Both the position numbers and the translations under genes were made by a program. Shown in pieces: positions 14,952 to 26,053 of a stretch of DNA of 64,000 nt (position 1 is its first letter; every line of letters begins with the position of its first letter). Below the pieces are notes generated by a model, which was not told the DNA's origin, did no database searches, and worked only from the letters and a program-made list of their open reading frames with translations. Source of the stretch: Isachenkonia alkalipeptolytica (GTDB lineage Bacteria; Bacillota; Clostridia; Peptostreptococcales; T1SED10-28); contig NZ_SUMG01000001.1 of assembly GCF_009910325.1 (NCBI RefSeq), positions 1-64,000 on the forward strand, written 5' to 3'.

Positions 14952-17045
14952 TTGAGAAAGTACAATCGATACTTAGTAGATGAGATAGGAAACACCTATG
15001 GGCGGAAAAATCAATATTTATTGGAAATTGCCTCACTCCAGGAAGAAATGGAAGGGGTTTCTAAGGAAGAGAAAAAAGCCTTAAAAAGCAAAGTTCAGGA
15101 ATTGATCAAAAACAAAAAAGAGCACTCCTATCATAAAGCCTATGAAGCCTATGAGCAGGAGAAAAAATTGTTTTGGAAAAAGTTGAAGGAACAGTCGAAA
15201 GTCTATGAAAAAACCTTGGGGAAAGAGACATCCTGGAATTTAAGAAGGTTTAAGGTGAAAGAATTTAAAGCGAAGAAGAAGGAAGAATTTTTCAAGAAGT
15301 ATGTGGAACTAGCCTATGAAGCCGACTATTATTATGAAGAGGCAAAACTTGAACAGAAATATTATCCTGAAATTATCGCCACTTATACTGAAAAACTAAA
15401 GGATTTACAACAAGCGAAAGAACAACGCTTAGAACTTAGCAACGAAGAGGAAGCTGAGGCAAAGAAGCGTTTTAGTGAATATAAACAGGAAAAGAAAGAA
15501 GAGCTGCAAAGAAACATTGAATCCTTAAAGCAAAAACGAAAAGAAAAGCTGATTTCCGACAAGGCTTTGAAAAACGGGAAAAAAGAGTTAAAACATCGAT
15601 ATAAAAAGGCCCTGACCCTAAAGGCTTTGGAGTCTCCGAAAAAAGAAAATCAGGAATTGATCCGAACCCTGAGGCATGAACTGAAGGAACGGCCGAAGCA
15701 AATGGTAAAAACCCTCAACGCCGATATTGCCGACAAAAGAAGAAAGATCCCCATCGAAGTGGAAAAAACCCGGCCGATCATCGCCTACAGTACCTTCTTT
15801 CTTCCGGGGCTGGGACAGCTTTTGAATAAACAGTTTGTTAAAGCCGGACTTTTTTTGTTGGCCTCCTTTTTCATTTACTTTGCGGCTATACCCTATGCCT
15901 TGGGTTATGGAAATTATCAGGGGGACGGTATTTCCGGGCTGATCACCCTGGCGGAGGGCGCCCCCCGGGTGTATACCTCCATGATGTTCTTGATCGAAGG
16001 GATTCTAGCGATTTTTCTATTGCTGATCGCCTTTGCTTTTTACGGCATTTCCGTGAAGGATATTAAATCCGTGGAGGAAAAATCCATCCGGGGCATACGA
16101 CCGAAGAACTGGTTTGAGACTCTGGAAAATATCAAGCAAGACGGATTTCCCTATATGGTCTCCTTCCCCGCGCTGTTCGTAATTTTATTCATCGTGGTGG
16201 TCCCGGTTATTACCACCTTGATGCTGTCCTTTACCAATATGGATCCTCAAAATCAGTCGAAGTTCTCCTGGATCGGCCTGGATAACTACCGCTTACTGAT
16301 AACCGGTGAGGGTCTGGCGGGGTCCGTATTTTGGCAGATTTTGGGATGGACCCTGGTTTGGACCTTTGTGGCCACCACCTTTGCCATAGTCATAGGTTTT
16401 GTCCTGGCCCTGATTACTAATCATGACCGCATTGTAGGGAAGAAATTTTTCCGAACCATATATCTCCTTCCCTGGGCGGTGCCCGCTTTTATTACGATTT
16501 TGTTTTTTAGTATTATGTTCTCCCCCAACGGGGCCCTGACGGATATTATCAGTAACGTTTTCGGGGAGCGGATTGTGGTCAAGCACAGCACCAATCTTAC
16601 CAGGCTCACCTTGATCGGGCTCCAGGGTTGGCTGGGAAGCGCCTATATCTTCCTGCTGACCACAGGGGTACTCCAGGCAATTCCTGCGGATTTATACGAA
16701 GCGGCGGAAATCGACGGGGCAACGATTTGGCAAAAGACCCGGAGAATTACCATGCCCATTGTCCTGTTCCAGACGGCGCCGCTGCTGATTACCCAGTACA
16801 CTTTTAATTTTAACAACTTCTCCATTATTTACCTGTTCCATGGAGGGGGTCCCTTTAATCCCAGCCGGTACGGGAATCTTGCCGGGGGGACCGACATTTT
16901 GGTTTCTTATATCTATAAGCTTACCATGGTCAATCAATACCAGGCCATCAGTGCGGCGATCATTTTGTTTGTATCCCTGGGAGTGATGTTCTTTGCTTAC
17001 CTGGGCTTTAGAAACTCCAAGGCATTTAAGGAGGAGAGATTATAA
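14952..17045 (+). CDS. MalF-like sugar ABC permease with a long N-terminal coiled-coil extension
   Basis: Membrane subunit of the importer. TTG 14952 is preferred because AAAGGTGGG ends 7 bases upstream; an in-frame ATG at 14913 would overlap the previous gene. The product is 697 residues, far longer than ordinary MalF-type permeases (about 300-500). Roughly residues 1-265 form a highly charged Lys/Glu helix-rich region predicted as cytoplasmic coiled coil. Then comes a span pair with the motif LPGLGQLLNKQFVKAG, and then the six-span permease core from about residue 400. The EAA loop that docks the ATPase reads YEAAEIDGATIWQ. The stop overlaps the next start (TAATG). Confidence 0.9.
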   Translation: MRKYNRYLVDEIGNTYGRKNQYLLEIASLQEEMEGVSKEEKKALKSKVQELIKNKKEHSYHKAYEAYEQEKKLFWKKLKEQSKVYEKTLGKETSWNLRRFKVKEFKAKKKEEFFKKYVELAYEADYYYEEAKLEQKYYPEIIATYTEKLKDLQQAKEQRLELSNEEEAEAKKRFSEYKQEKKEELQRNIESLKQKRKEKLISDKALKNGKKELKHRYKKALTLKALESPKKENQELIRTLRHELKERPKQMVKTLNADIADKRRKIPIEVEKTRPIIAYSTFFLPGLGQLLNKQFVKAGLFLLASFFIYFAAIPYALGYGNYQGDGISGLITLAEGAPRVYTSMMFLIEGILAIFLLLIAFAFYGISVKDIKSVEEKSIRGIRPKNWFETLENIKQDGFPYMVSFPALFVILFIVVVPVITTLMLSFTNMDPQNQSKFSWIGLDNYRLLITGEGLAGSVFWQILGWTLVWTFVATTFAIVIGFVLALITNHDRIVGKKFFRTIYLLPWAVPAFITILFFSIMFSPNGALTDIISNVFGERIVVKHSTNLTRLTLIGLQGWLGSAYIFLLTTGVLQAIPADLYEAAEIDGATIWQKTRRITMPIVLFQTAPLLITQYTFNFNNFSIIYLFHGGGPFNPSRYGNLAGGTDILVSYIYKLTMVNQYQAISAAIILFVSLGVMFFAYLGFRNSKAFKEERL

Positions 17046-18001
17046 TGGATCATACGAAAAACGATCATAAAAAAACCTTTTTGGAACGGATGGGGGAGCG
17101 ATTTCCCTTCTTCCAAAGAAAAAATAAAAGCAAGCTCTATCTTTCCGATCGACAGCCCCTAACCCTGCAAGGAAAAATCGGTCTGGTGATTGCACATTTG
17201 GTACTGATCCTTTGGGCCATTATTATTATCTGGCCCCTATATCAAATGGTGGTCTCCGCCTTCAACGGACTCCAGGACGGCTATCTGGTCCTGAACCGGA
17301 ACTTTGCCTTCTCTCTGGAGCATTTTGAATACCTCTTTACGGAGACCTTGTATCTTGCCTGGGTGAGAAACACCCTGTTTATTTCCATTTCCACCGCTTT
17401 GTTGACGTTGTTGTTCGTCTCCTTCACCGGCTATGCCTATTCCCGGTACCGGTTTAAGGGACGGAAATCTTCGTTGATGGCGATTTTGTTAATTCAAACC
17501 ATTCCCGTATTTGCCGGGATTACCGCATTTTTTACGATGCATTCCATCCTTTCCTCGGTACTGCCCTACTTTACCCGGCAGATGATGCTGATTTTGATTT
17601 ACTCCGGAGGGGCTATTGCGGCGAACACCTTTATTTTAAAGGGGTATATCGACTCCATTTCCACGGAGCTGGATGATGCGGCGAAAATTGACGGTTGCAG
17701 CAATATGCAGATTTATCGACTGATTATTATGCCCGTGGCAAAGCCCATGCTGATGATCATAGGGTTATGGTCCTTTATCGGACCCTTTATGGACTTTTTA
17801 ATGCCCCGGGTGCTGCTCACAAGTCCAAGCTCTTATACCTTAGCAGCGGGACTGTTTACCTTGGTGAACGATTTTCGAACTATGAATCAACCGGCTTTTG
17901 CTGCGGGAGGACTGTTAACGGCAATTCCCATTGTATTGTTGTTTATCAGTCTGCAGGGCCAGCTGGTATCCGGTCTTGCCAAAGGCTCGGTAAAGGGATA
18001 A
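17045..18001 (+). CDS. MalG-like sugar ABC permease
   Basis: Second membrane subunit of the importer, 318 residues, translationally coupled to the preceding permease by a one-base overlap. About 30 polar residues precede six membrane spans. The ATPase-docking EAA loop is LDDAAKIDGCSNMQIY followed by RLIIMPVAKP, near residue 215, typical for MalG. The C-terminal span ends with LVSGLAKGSVKG, matching the usual MalG tail in which GLxxGAVKG-type ends contact the ATPase. Confidence 0.93.
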   Translation: MDHTKNDHKKTFLERMGERFPFFQRKNKSKLYLSDRQPLTLQGKIGLVIAHLVLILWAIIIIWPLYQMVVSAFNGLQDGYLVLNRNFAFSLEHFEYLFTETLYLAWVRNTLFISISTALLTLLFVSFTGYAYSRYRFKGRKSSLMAILLIQTIPVFAGITAFFTMHSILSSVLPYFTRQMMLILIYSGGAIAANTFILKGYIDSISTELDDAAKIDGCSNMQIYRLIIMPVAKPMLMIIGLWSFIGPFMDFLMPRVLLTSPSSYTLAAGLFTLVNDFRTMNQPAFAAGGLLTAIPIVLLFISLQGQLVSGLAKGSVKG

Positions 18002-18043
18002 AAGCAGTATGTAAAGCAGCTAATTAAGCGAGGAGGAAATGCA

Positions 18044-19129
18044 ATGAATGTGGTACTGAAAAATATCGGAAAAAAATATGAGGGTCGAGAAGAGTTTACC
18101 CTGAAAGATATTAATTTAGAAGTAGAGGAGCAGGAGTTCTGTGTAATTTTAGGACCCTCGGGCTGCGGCAAAACCACCATGCTTCGAATGATTGCGGGAC
18201 TGAACTCCATTACCGAGGGGGACCTCCTCTTCGGGGATAAGCGAATGAATAAAGTGGCGCCGAAGGACCGGGATATTGCCATGGTTTTTCAGTCCTATGC
18301 TCTGTATCCCCATATGACGGTGTACGAGAATATGGCTTTTTCTCTTACCATGAGAAAAGAACGGAAAAGCCTGATTGATGAACGGGTGCAGGAAGCAGCG
18401 AAGGTGCTGCAGATGGAAGAGAATTTATACGTAAAGCCCTCGGATATTTCCGGCGGTCAACGACAGCGGGTAGCTCTTGGAAGAGCTATGGTACGAAATC
18501 CCAAAGTCTTTTTAATGGATGAACCCCTGTCGAACTTGGATGCAAAACTTCGAGAGCATATGCGGGTGGAACTGATCCGCCTTCATAAACAGTTAGGCAC
18601 CACCACCATATACGTAACCCATGACCAAACCGAGGCCATGACCATGGCCAGTAAGATTGTCCTGATGGATGACGGAATTATTCAGCAGGTGGGAAAACCG
18701 GATGATCTGTATATGCGGCCGAAAAACTTGTTTGTAGCCGCCTTTATCGGATCTCCCTCCATGAATATTATCCAAGGGAAAATTGAACAGGGGCGCTTCA
18801 TCTCCGACAACGGATTGATGAGGATCACCCCCACAAAGACCCACCGGGAAGGCTTAAAGGCCTTTGAAGGAAAAGCGGTTTCCGCGGGGATCCGTCCCGA
18901 GCGCTTTGAGTCCGGAGGGGAGTACGGCGATACCTTTAATGTAAACGTGGATGTGGTGGAAATGCTGGGCAAGGAAAAAATTCTTTACGGAAAACTGGAC
19001 GACGGCCACGAACTGATCATCTCCACCCCGGGCCATTATCAGTACGAGGGGGGCAACCGTTATTCCTTTGGTTATGACCTGGAAGCCATTCATTACTTTG
19101 ATCAGGAAACCGGGGAGCGAATTAATTAA
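18044..19129 (+). CDS. Sugar ABC transporter ATPase (MsmX/MalK/UgpC type)
   Basis: ATP-hydrolysing subunit for the MalEFG-like importer, 361 residues with GAGGAGG before ATG. Walker A GPSGCGKTT, Q-loop FQSYALYPHM, signature SGGQRQR, Walker B VFLMDEPLSNLD and H-loop VTHDQ are intact. The roughly 120-residue C-terminal regulatory OB-like domain of the MalK group is present. In many Firmicutes such an ATPase serves several importers; here it is encoded with a single set, 43 bases after the permease. Confidence 0.94.
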   Translation: MNVVLKNIGKKYEGREEFTLKDINLEVEEQEFCVILGPSGCGKTTMLRMIAGLNSITEGDLLFGDKRMNKVAPKDRDIAMVFQSYALYPHMTVYENMAFSLTMRKERKSLIDERVQEAAKVLQMEENLYVKPSDISGGQRQRVALGRAMVRNPKVFLMDEPLSNLDAKLREHMRVELIRLHKQLGTTTIYVTHDQTEAMTMASKIVLMDDGIIQQVGKPDDLYMRPKNLFVAAFIGSPSMNIIQGKIEQGRFISDNGLMRITPTKTHREGLKAFEGKAVSAGIRPERFESGGEYGDTFNVNVDVVEMLGKEKILYGKLDDGHELIISTPGHYQYEGGNRYSFGYDLEAIHYFDQETGERIN

Positions 19130-19249
19130 TTATATTAGGACGAATGAAGACGAAGATCAGGTATTTTATAGTACAAGTTGATTTACGATGAACGGCAGTG
19201 TATGCATGATTTTGGGACGTAAAATAAGGAATAATTAGGGGGGAAAGTA

Positions 19250-20278
19250 TTGGATAAGAAAAAAGCCATAACCATTAAAGATGTGGCGAAAAAAGCGGGG
19301 GTTTCCTCCTCCACGGTTTCCCGGGTGATTTCAAAAAGTCCGAAAATCAGCCCGGAAACCACGAATACAGTGTTGGAATGTATGGAGGAGTTAGGCTACC
19401 ATCCCAATGCCATTGCCCGGTCCTTAGTCAGCCGGAAAGCGGGAACCATCGGGGTGATCATGCCCTCCACCTCCAAGGATGCTTTGCTAAACCCCTTCTT
19501 CCCCGAGGCCCTTCGAGGGATAACCTACCGGGCGTCAAATGCGGGCTACGATATTTTACTGTCCACCAATGACAGTAAAGAGGAGGAGTTAGCGGTAATA
19601 AAGAAGTATATCAACAGCTCGAAGGTCGATGGGATTGTACTGATGTCCAGTGAAGTCGGGGATATTTGCGTCGAGTATTTATCTTCCGTGGATTTCCCCT
19701 TTACCATTATCGGCTCCCCCAGTGAACATGGGGACAGAATCAATCATGTGGATAACGACAATTATATGGCCACTTACGAGCTTACCCGATATTTAACCAT
19801 GAAAGGAAGAAAAAACATTGCCATGATTGCCGGGGACCTGTCTTTGATGGTAACGAAAAAGCGGATTGAAGGCTATCAAAAGGCCCTGGAAGAGAGCAAT
19901 GTCCCCTTCGATGAAAAGAAAGTATATACTGGAAGTTTCGATGAAAAAACCGGGTATGAATACGCCTCCATTATTGCGGATTTAAACCCCACTCCCGACG
20001 GGGTGATTGTCACCGATGATCTGGTGGCCTTTGCGGCAGTGAGGCTCTTTAAGCAATTAAAACTGGAAATTCCAAAGGATATTGCCGTGGCAAGCTTTAA
20101 TAACAGCGTGCTGTCCCGGTATTCCAATCCGCCCCTAACCTCGGTGGATGTAAATGCTTTGGCCTTAGGAGAGGAATCCATCAAATTATTGATCCGGGCC
20201 ATTGAAAAAGGAGATCGGGGTAATAAAATTATTATTCCCCATATCATTTATAAAAGAAAATCCACGGAAGAGGATTAA
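19250..20278 (+). CDS. LacI-family transcriptional regulator (MalR-like)
   Basis: 342 residues from TTG 19250 with TTAGGGGGGAAAG upstream. The N-terminal helix-turn-helix and hinge are typical: ITIKDVAKKAGVSSSTVSRVI at about residues 7-26 and YHPNAIARSL after it, followed by a periplasmic-binding-protein-like sensor domain. The most likely targets are the two GCAATCGWTTGCAT palindromes at 6647-6660 and 12984-12999, with a maltodextrin or glucose derivative as effector. It closes the transporter operon and is followed by its own terminator. Repression with sugar induction is inferred from family and operator position. Confidence 0.9.
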   Translation: MDKKKAITIKDVAKKAGVSSSTVSRVISKSPKISPETTNTVLECMEELGYHPNAIARSLVSRKAGTIGVIMPSTSKDALLNPFFPEALRGITYRASNAGYDILLSTNDSKEEELAVIKKYINSSKVDGIVLMSSEVGDICVEYLSSVDFPFTIIGSPSEHGDRINHVDNDNYMATYELTRYLTMKGRKNIAMIAGDLSLMVTKKRIEGYQKALEESNVPFDEKKVYTGSFDEKTGYEYASIIADLNPTPDGVIVTDDLVAFAAVRLFKQLKLEIPKDIAVASFNNSVLSRYSNPPLTSVDVNALALGEESIKLLIRAIEKGDRGNKIIIPHIIYKRKSTEED

Positions 20279-20283
20279 GAGAA

Positions 20284-20308
20284 AAAACCTGCTTAGGCAG
20301 GTTTTTTT
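20284..20308 (+). terminator. Intrinsic terminator after the LacI-family gene
   Basis: CCTGC-TTAG-GCAGG stem flanked by A-run and seven T. Confidence 0.9.
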
Positions 20309-20392
20309 ATTGGAGAAGTAAAGTGCTCTGGGTAATCTCTGCATCCCTGGGTATAATTAAAACAGTATTTATGTTAAAAAGGAGGGGATTGT

Positions 20393-22309
20393 TTGAAAAA
20401 CAACCAGACAGCAGTGGATACGAAAGAGGTTTTTTATTTTCACGAAGGAACCCATCAACGGGCTTATCAGTTTATGGGCGCCCACCTTCAAGAGGAAGAG
20501 GGAAGGTTGGGCGTGCGTTTTACTCTGTGGGCACCCCACCCGAAGGAAGTTCGGGTGATTGGAAACTTTAATCATTGGAATGGACAGCATCACAAAATGG
20601 AACCGGTGAAAGACTCCAACCTGTGGACCTTGTTTATTGAGGGTGTACAGGAAGGGGATTTGTACAAATACGAACTGATCACAACCGAGGATAAGGTTCT
20701 TCGAAAGGCGGATCCCTTCGGTTTTTATACAGAGCATCGTCCCGGTACCGCGTCCATTGTTCAGCGGCTGGATCATCACCAATGGCAGGACGGAAAATGG
20801 GAAAGGGAGAAATCCCGAAAAACTTTGTATGATCAGCCCCTGTCCATTTATGAGGTGCATTTAGGATCCTGGAAAAAAAGCCGGGAAGGAAAATTCCTTA
20901 CCTACCGGGAACTGGCCAAAGAGCTGGTGGACTACGTAGATACCATGGGTTACACCCATATTGAGCTCTTACCCGTCATGGAACATCCCCTGGATGAATC
21001 CTGGGGCTATCAAACCACAGGCTTTTATTCCGTTACCAGCCGGTACGGAACCCCGACGGATCTGATGTATTTTATTGACGCCTGTCACCAAAGAAATATC
21101 GGTGTGATCCTGGACTGGGTGCCGGGACATTTTTGTAAGGATGAGCAGGGGCTGGCTTATTTTGACGGAAAAGCCCTCTTCGAGTACGATGATTTTTCTC
21201 GGGCCAATAATAAGGGCTGGGGCACCTTAAACTTTAATTTAGGAAGACTGGAAGTACAAAGCTATTTAATCTCCAATGCCATGTTCTGGTTCGATGTATT
21301 CCATGTGGACGGGATCCGGGTGGATGCGGTGTCCAACATGATCTACCGGGACTTTGGAAAGGATCCCGGAGAATGGACGCTGAATGCTCTGGGAGGCCGG
21401 GAAAACCTGGAGGGGATTAAATTTTTACAAAAGCTCAACGAAACCATATTTCAAAACTTCCCCGGAGCCTTGATGATGGCCGAGGAGTCCACAGCCTTTC
21501 CTAAGGTGACCCATCCCACGGATAAAGGGGGACTGGGTTTTAACTATAAATGGAATATGGGCTGGATGAATGATACCTTAAAGTATATGAAAAAGGATCC
21601 GGTTTACCGAAGGGCCCATCATCATAAGATGACCTTTACCATGACCTACAGCTATACGGAAAATTTTATTTTGCCTCTATCCCATGACGAAGTGGTGCAT
21701 CTGAAAAAACCCCTCCTTCAAAAAATGCCCGGGGATCCATGGCAAAAATTCGCAAACCTCAGGGCTTACTTCGGATTCATGTTTGCTCATCCGGGGAAGA
21801 AGCTGAATTTCATGGGCTCCGATATCGCAGAGCTTCAGGAATGGGACCCGAAACGATCTTTGGATTGGGGACTGCTGAATAGAAAAGAGCATCAGGAGTA
21901 TCATCGATACAAGAAAAATCTGCTGCATTTTTATCATAGGGAGAGGGCCCTGTGGGAGCAGGATCATCATCCTCTGGGATTCCAGTGGATCGATGCGGAT
22001 GATGTGGATCACAGTATTTACAGCTTCATTCGAAGAAGTAAAGAAGAAGAACTCATTGTTGTGTGCAATTTCACCCCCGTGGTACGAAGGGGCTACACCT
22101 TAAAGCTCCCCAAAGAAGGGGTTTATCAAGAGGTGTTCAACAGTGATTTGGAACAGTATGGGGGCTCCGGCGTAAAGAATGAAGGGACTTACCGTACCAG
22201 GAAAGTAACCGGGGAGGCCTTCTGGGAAGGGGCGATTCAAATCACCCTGCCCCCCTTAAGCACCCTATTTATTAAAAGGATTAAGCAATCCCGTCAACGG
22301 GAGGCATAA
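20393..22309 (+). CDS. glgB: 1,4-alpha-glucan branching enzyme (GH13)
   Basis: Introduces alpha-1,6 branches into glycogen. 638 residues from TTG 20393 behind AAGGAGGGG; a TATAAT at 20352-20357 probably belongs to the glg operon promoter. The N-terminal CBM48-like sandwich (about 30-130) is followed by the GH13 barrel with YEVHLGSWK, the nucleophile region [11 protein letters not shown], the acid/base region MAEESTAFP and [10 protein letters not shown]. The C-terminal beta domain is complete. It is the first of five glycogen genes in one direction. Confidence 0.96.
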   Translation: MKNNQTAVDTKEVFYFHEGTHQRAYQFMGAHLQEEEGRLGVRFTLWAPHPKEVRVIGNFNHWNGQHHKMEPVKDSNLWTLFIEGVQEGDLYKYELITTEDKVLRKADPFGFYTEHRPGTASIVQRLDHHQWQDGKWEREKSRKTLYDQPLSIYEVHLGSWKKSREGKFLTYRELAKELVDYVDTMGYTHIELLPVMEHPLDESWGYQTTGFYSVTSRYGTPTDLMYFIDACHQRNIGVILDWVPGHFCKDEQGLAYFDGKALFEYDDFSRANNKGWGTLNFNLGRLEVQSYLISNAMFWFDVFHVDGIRVDAVSNMIYRDFGKDPGEWTLNALGGRENLEGIKFLQKLNETIFQNFPGALMMAEESTAFPKVTHPTDKGGLGFNYKWNMGWMNDTLKYMKKDPVYRRAHHHKMTFTMTYSYTENFILPLSHDEVVHLKKPLLQKMPGDPWQKFANLRAYFGFMFAHPGKKLNFMGSDIAELQEWDPKRSLDWGLLNRKEHQEYHRYKKNLLHFYHRERALWEQDHHPLGFQWIDADDVDHSIYSFIRRSKEEELIVVCNFTPVVRRGYTLKLPKEGVYQEVFNSDLEQYGGSGVKNEGTYRTRKVTGEAFWEGAIQITLPPLSTLFIKRIKQSRQREA

Positions 22310-22356
22310 AGCAAAAAAAAGAGGACGTTAACAAAAAAAATTATGGAGGTGTTGGT

Positions 22357-23553
22357 ATGGAAGAAAGAGAAGTAGTCGCCATGCTACTAGCTGGCGGAAG
22401 GGGAACCCGTCTGGGTCTGTTAACTGATGATATAGCGAAACCGGCCCTACCCTTCGGCGGAAAGTATCGAATTATTGATTTTACCTTGAGCAACTGTTCA
22501 AATTCAGGAATTCATACCGTTGGTGTGTTAACTCAGTATCGGCCCATGACCTTAACCAGCTACATCGGAATCGGCAGCGCCTGGGACTTGGATAAGGCCA
22601 TGGATCGAGCGGGAGGCGGCGTGACCATTCTGCCCCCTTATATCAACAAAGATGGAGGACAGTGGTATTCCGGAACCGCCAACTCGATTTATCAAAACAT
22701 AGAATATATTGACCAGCATGACCCGGAACATGTATTAATTCTTTCGGGAGATCATATTTACCGGATGAATTATCAGGGGCTGATTGATCATCATAAAAAA
22801 ATGCAGGCGGATGTCACCATATCTGTCCTTCGGGTGCCCTGGGAGGAGGCAAACCGCTTTGGAATTATGAACACCGATGAGGAAGGAAGGATTGTGGAGT
22901 TTCAGGAGAAACCGGAAAAACCGAAAAGCAATCAGGCCTCCATGGGAATCTATGTGTTTGACTGGCAGGTGCTTCGTCAGCAGTTAATTGAAGATGAAGC
23001 AAAAGAGGATTCCTCCCATGACTTCGGCAAAGACATTATCCCTCAGCTCCTTGAGAAAAACAAGAAGCTCTACGCCTATAACTTCAGCGGATACTGGAAG
23101 GATGTGGGGACCGTAAAGAGTTACTGGGAAGCGAATATGGATCTCTTGGTCAAAGATTTTATTTTTGACCTCTTTGACCGAAAATGGATTTTTCGATCGG
23201 AGAACTATAAAGTTGCCCCGAAGTATGTGGGTGAGAGTGCGGAAATCAGTAGCGGATTAATCAGTGATGGGTGTAAAATCCTAGGGAAAGTGGAAAAAAC
23301 CGTGGTTTTCCCGGAGGTATTTATTGGAAAGGAAGCCAGAATTATAGATTCGGTGATTATGCCGAGGGTTCAGATCGGAGAAGACGTAGTGATCGAAAAA
23401 ACCATAGTGGGTGAAGGTTGTATTGTGGAGGATGGCGTGGAAATTTTAAAATGCCCGGAAGGGGAAATCAATGTAATCACCCATCAATCGAGAATCATTA
23501 AAAGTCAGAACGACCCTAAGGGATATGAAATTCGAAGGAGGGATGAGGCATGA
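22357..23553 (+). CDS. glgC: Glucose-1-phosphate adenylyltransferase, catalytic subunit
   Basis: Makes ADP-glucose from ATP and glucose-1-phosphate. 398 residues with TGGAGG before ATG. The nucleotide-binding start [11 protein letters not shown], the sugar-phosphate segment [25 protein letters not shown], the VEFQEKP segment and YWKDVGTV are all present, followed by a left-handed beta-helix of about 100 residues at the C-terminus. Its stop overlaps the glgD start by four bases (ATGA), so the two subunits are probably made in stoichiometry. Confidence 0.96.
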   Translation: MEEREVVAMLLAGGRGTRLGLLTDDIAKPALPFGGKYRIIDFTLSNCSNSGIHTVGVLTQYRPMTLTSYIGIGSAWDLDKAMDRAGGGVTILPPYINKDGGQWYSGTANSIYQNIEYIDQHDPEHVLILSGDHIYRMNYQGLIDHHKKMQADVTISVLRVPWEEANRFGIMNTDEEGRIVEFQEKPEKPKSNQASMGIYVFDWQVLRQQLIEDEAKEDSSHDFGKDIIPQLLEKNKKLYAYNFSGYWKDVGTVKSYWEANMDLLVKDFIFDLFDRKWIFRSENYKVAPKYVGESAEISSGLISDGCKILGKVEKTVVFPEVFIGKEARIIDSVIMPRVQIGEDVVIEKTIVGEGCIVEDGVEILKCPEGEINVITHQSRIIKSQNDPKGYEIRRRDEA

Positions 23554-24617
23554 AAAACATTATGGGAATTATCGACGATCGGAAAAGACCCGAGGGCCTG
23601 GAGGGGCTGATCAATAAAAGATCCCCGGGAGCCATTCCCTTCGGCAGTAAATACCGGATGGTCGACTTACTTCTATCCAGCATGAGTGAATCGGGCATTA
23701 AAAATGTAGGGATTTTCACGGGAAAATACAGCGGATCTTTGATGAATCATGTGAAGTCCGGAAAGGAATGGGGACTGCTTAGACTGAAAGACGGGCTTTT
23801 CATGCTTCCTTCAGAATACCGGGATCATATCGATTATTTAGACCGGAGCAAAGAGGAATATGTGCTTTATAGCAGTAACAACATAGTCTATTTCAGTAGT
23901 TATGAACCCATGGAACAGTTTTTAAAAGAAAAAAATGCGGACATTGTGATTGCCTATGCCATGGATAAAAAACCGCCGATGACCAAGGGGCTCTACCTCG
24001 AGATACAAGGAGACTTGGTAAGCGGTTTATCGAAGGAGCAGACCACACCGGATTCCAGAAGAACCATGGAAGTGCTATTGATGAAAAAAGAGATTTTCAA
24101 AGAGCTTCTAGAAGGGGTTGGACAAATCGGAAGCAATCCCATCGATGTGTTAATCAAAGAGCATGAGAAATACAAAATCCATGGGTACTCCTACAAAGGC
24201 TACGTGGCATATGTGGATGATTTGCTTTCTTTCTATAAAGAAAACTTGGCCTTGGTGGAAGAAAAACGCTGGATGGATTTATTCCAGGGGAGCGGTTCCA
24301 TCAGCACCATACCCAATGATGAAGCCCCAACAAAGTACTTGGAAGCCTCCAATGTAAAAAAGACCTTGGTAACGGAAGGTTGTATTATTAAAGGAGATAT
24401 TGAGAACAGCATGATTTTTCGAGGGGTTAAGGTAAAAGCCGGAGCAAAAATAAAAAACAGCATCATCATGCAAAAAGCGCTTATTGGAAGGAATGCGGTA
24501 ATTGAAAACGCTATTTTGGACAAGGATGTGGAGATTCGGGCGGGGGTAAAAATCATTGGAACCCCGGAAAAGCCCTTGTTTATATCGAAAAAATCCATAG
24601 TAGAAAAGGGGAATTAA
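23550..24617 (+). CDS. glgD: GlgD, regulatory-type subunit of ADP-glucose pyrophosphorylase
   Basis: 355 residues, with GGAGG just upstream and start overlapping the glgC stop. It shares the GlgC fold, but the glycine-rich nucleotide loop of GlgC is replaced by [14 protein letters not shown]. Such degeneration is characteristic of the non-catalytic GlgD of Firmicutes, which forms mixed tetramers with GlgC. A beta-helix region with isoleucine-patch repeats occupies the last 100 residues. One base separates it from glgA. Confidence 0.93.
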   Translation: MKNIMGIIDDRKRPEGLEGLINKRSPGAIPFGSKYRMVDLLLSSMSESGIKNVGIFTGKYSGSLMNHVKSGKEWGLLRLKDGLFMLPSEYRDHIDYLDRSKEEYVLYSSNNIVYFSSYEPMEQFLKEKNADIVIAYAMDKKPPMTKGLYLEIQGDLVSGLSKEQTTPDSRRTMEVLLMKKEIFKELLEGVGQIGSNPIDVLIKEHEKYKIHGYSYKGYVAYVDDLLSFYKENLALVEEKRWMDLFQGSGSISTIPNDEAPTKYLEASNVKKTLVTEGCIIKGDIENSMIFRGVKVKAGAKIKNSIIMQKALIGRNAVIENAILDKDVEIRAGVKIIGTPEKPLFISKKSIVEKGN

Positions 24618-24618
24618 T

Positions 24619-26049
24619 ATGAAGGTCGCTTTTATTGCATCTGAAGCCGCTCCCTTTGCAAAAACCGGAGGGCTGGGGGACGTGATCGGCGCTTTGCCCA
24701 GAGCCCTTGCAAAAGAAGGGGTCGAAGTATCGGTGTTTCTTCCGAAGTACGGGGATGTGCCGAAACATTTTCAGGAGCAAATGAAAAAAATCAAGGAGAC
24801 GGAAACCGAGATTACCTGGCGAAGGCAGTATGTGGGGATTGAGGGGCTGTACCATGAAGGAATTCAGTTCTACTTTATCGACAATGAATACTATTTTAAA
24901 CGCTGGGGACTGTACGGCTACGGGGATGACGGAGAACGCTTCGTGTATTTCTCCAAGGCGGTACTAGAGGCCATCAAAGTCCTGGGAGAAACCTACGACA
25001 TCCTCCATGCCCATGACTGGCAGTCCGCGGCAATCCCCCTGTTTTTAAAAACCCATTATCAACAAGAACCCTGTTTTGAAAAAACCCGGAGCGTATTTAC
25101 CATCCATAACCTGAAATACCAAGGGGTATTCCCTTATGAGGTGTTAGGGGAGCTGTTGGGCCTTGGTCCCGAGCACTTTAATACTTTGGAGTTTCATGGG
25201 AAGGTGAATCTGATGAAGGGAGCGCTTCAACTATCCGACGCCCTGACCACGGTAAGTCCTAATTACAGTGAAGAAATCAAAACCGGCTTTTTCGGCGAGG
25301 GCCTGGATGGGGTGTTAGCGGAGCAAAGCCATAAGCTTCACGGGATTGTCAACGGCATCGACGTAGAGCAGTATAATCCGAAAACCGACGGGAAAATTTT
25401 CAAGAATTACGACGCAAATCACCTGGAAGACAAAGAAAAAAACAAAGAAGCTTTACAAAAGAAGTTACAGCTACCTCAAAAGGAAGCCACCCCGGTAATC
25501 GGGCTGATCAGCCGCTTTGTGGAGCAAAAAGGCTTTGATTTGATTCAGCGGATTATTTATGAAGTCCTGGAAGAGGATCTACAGTTCATTGTGCTCGGCT
25601 CCGGGGAAAAGAAATACGAAGACTTTTTTAATCACTTAGCCTCTGATTTTCCCGAAAAAGTAAAGGTATATATCGGCTTTGAAGAGACCCTGGCCCGGGA
25701 GATTTACGCCGGTTCCGATTTCTTTTTAATGCCCTCCCTATTCGAGCCCTGCGGCCTGGGACAACTGATTGCCATGCACTACGGGACGATCCCCATTGTC
25801 CGGGAAACCGGGGGGCTTCGGGATACGGTAACTCCCTTTAATGAATACACCGGGGAAGGGAACGGGTTCAGCTTTGCCCATTATAATGCCCATGATTTAC
25901 TGTATACCCTACGAAGGGCCACGGCATTTTATCATAAGCCTGAAGTGATCGAAACCCTTCGGGAAAATGCCATGAAGGTGGATGTTAGTTGGCGAAAGTC
26001 AGCCAGGGAGTACCACTCCCTGTACCGAGACTTAATCCAAAGGCGGTGA
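24619..26049 (+). CDS. glgA: Glycogen synthase (GT5)
   Basis: Extends alpha-1,4-glucan chains from ADP-glucose. 476 residues. The N-terminal ADP-glucose motif is FAKTGGLGDVIGALPRAL. HAHDWQ, FTIHNLKYQG, the TVSPNY block and the C-terminal MPSLFEPCGLGQL with RETGGLRDTV are all at the expected places. Start ATG 24619 directly follows the glgD stop and has AAGGGG upstream. Complete and ordinary for the family. Confidence 0.96.
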   Translation: MKVAFIASEAAPFAKTGGLGDVIGALPRALAKEGVEVSVFLPKYGDVPKHFQEQMKKIKETETEITWRRQYVGIEGLYHEGIQFYFIDNEYYFKRWGLYGYGDDGERFVYFSKAVLEAIKVLGETYDILHAHDWQSAAIPLFLKTHYQQEPCFEKTRSVFTIHNLKYQGVFPYEVLGELLGLGPEHFNTLEFHGKVNLMKGALQLSDALTTVSPNYSEEIKTGFFGEGLDGVLAEQSHKLHGIVNGIDVEQYNPKTDGKIFKNYDANHLEDKEKNKEALQKKLQLPQKEATPVIGLISRFVEQKGFDLIQRIIYEVLEEDLQFIVLGSGEKKYEDFFNHLASDFPEKVKVYIGFEETLAREIYAGSDFFLMPSLFEPCGLGQLIAMHYGTIPIVRETGGLRDTVTPFNEYTGEGNGFSFAHYNAHDLLYTLRRATAFYHKPEVIETLRENAMKVDVSWRKSAREYHSLYRDLIQRR

Positions 26050-26053
26050 GAAA

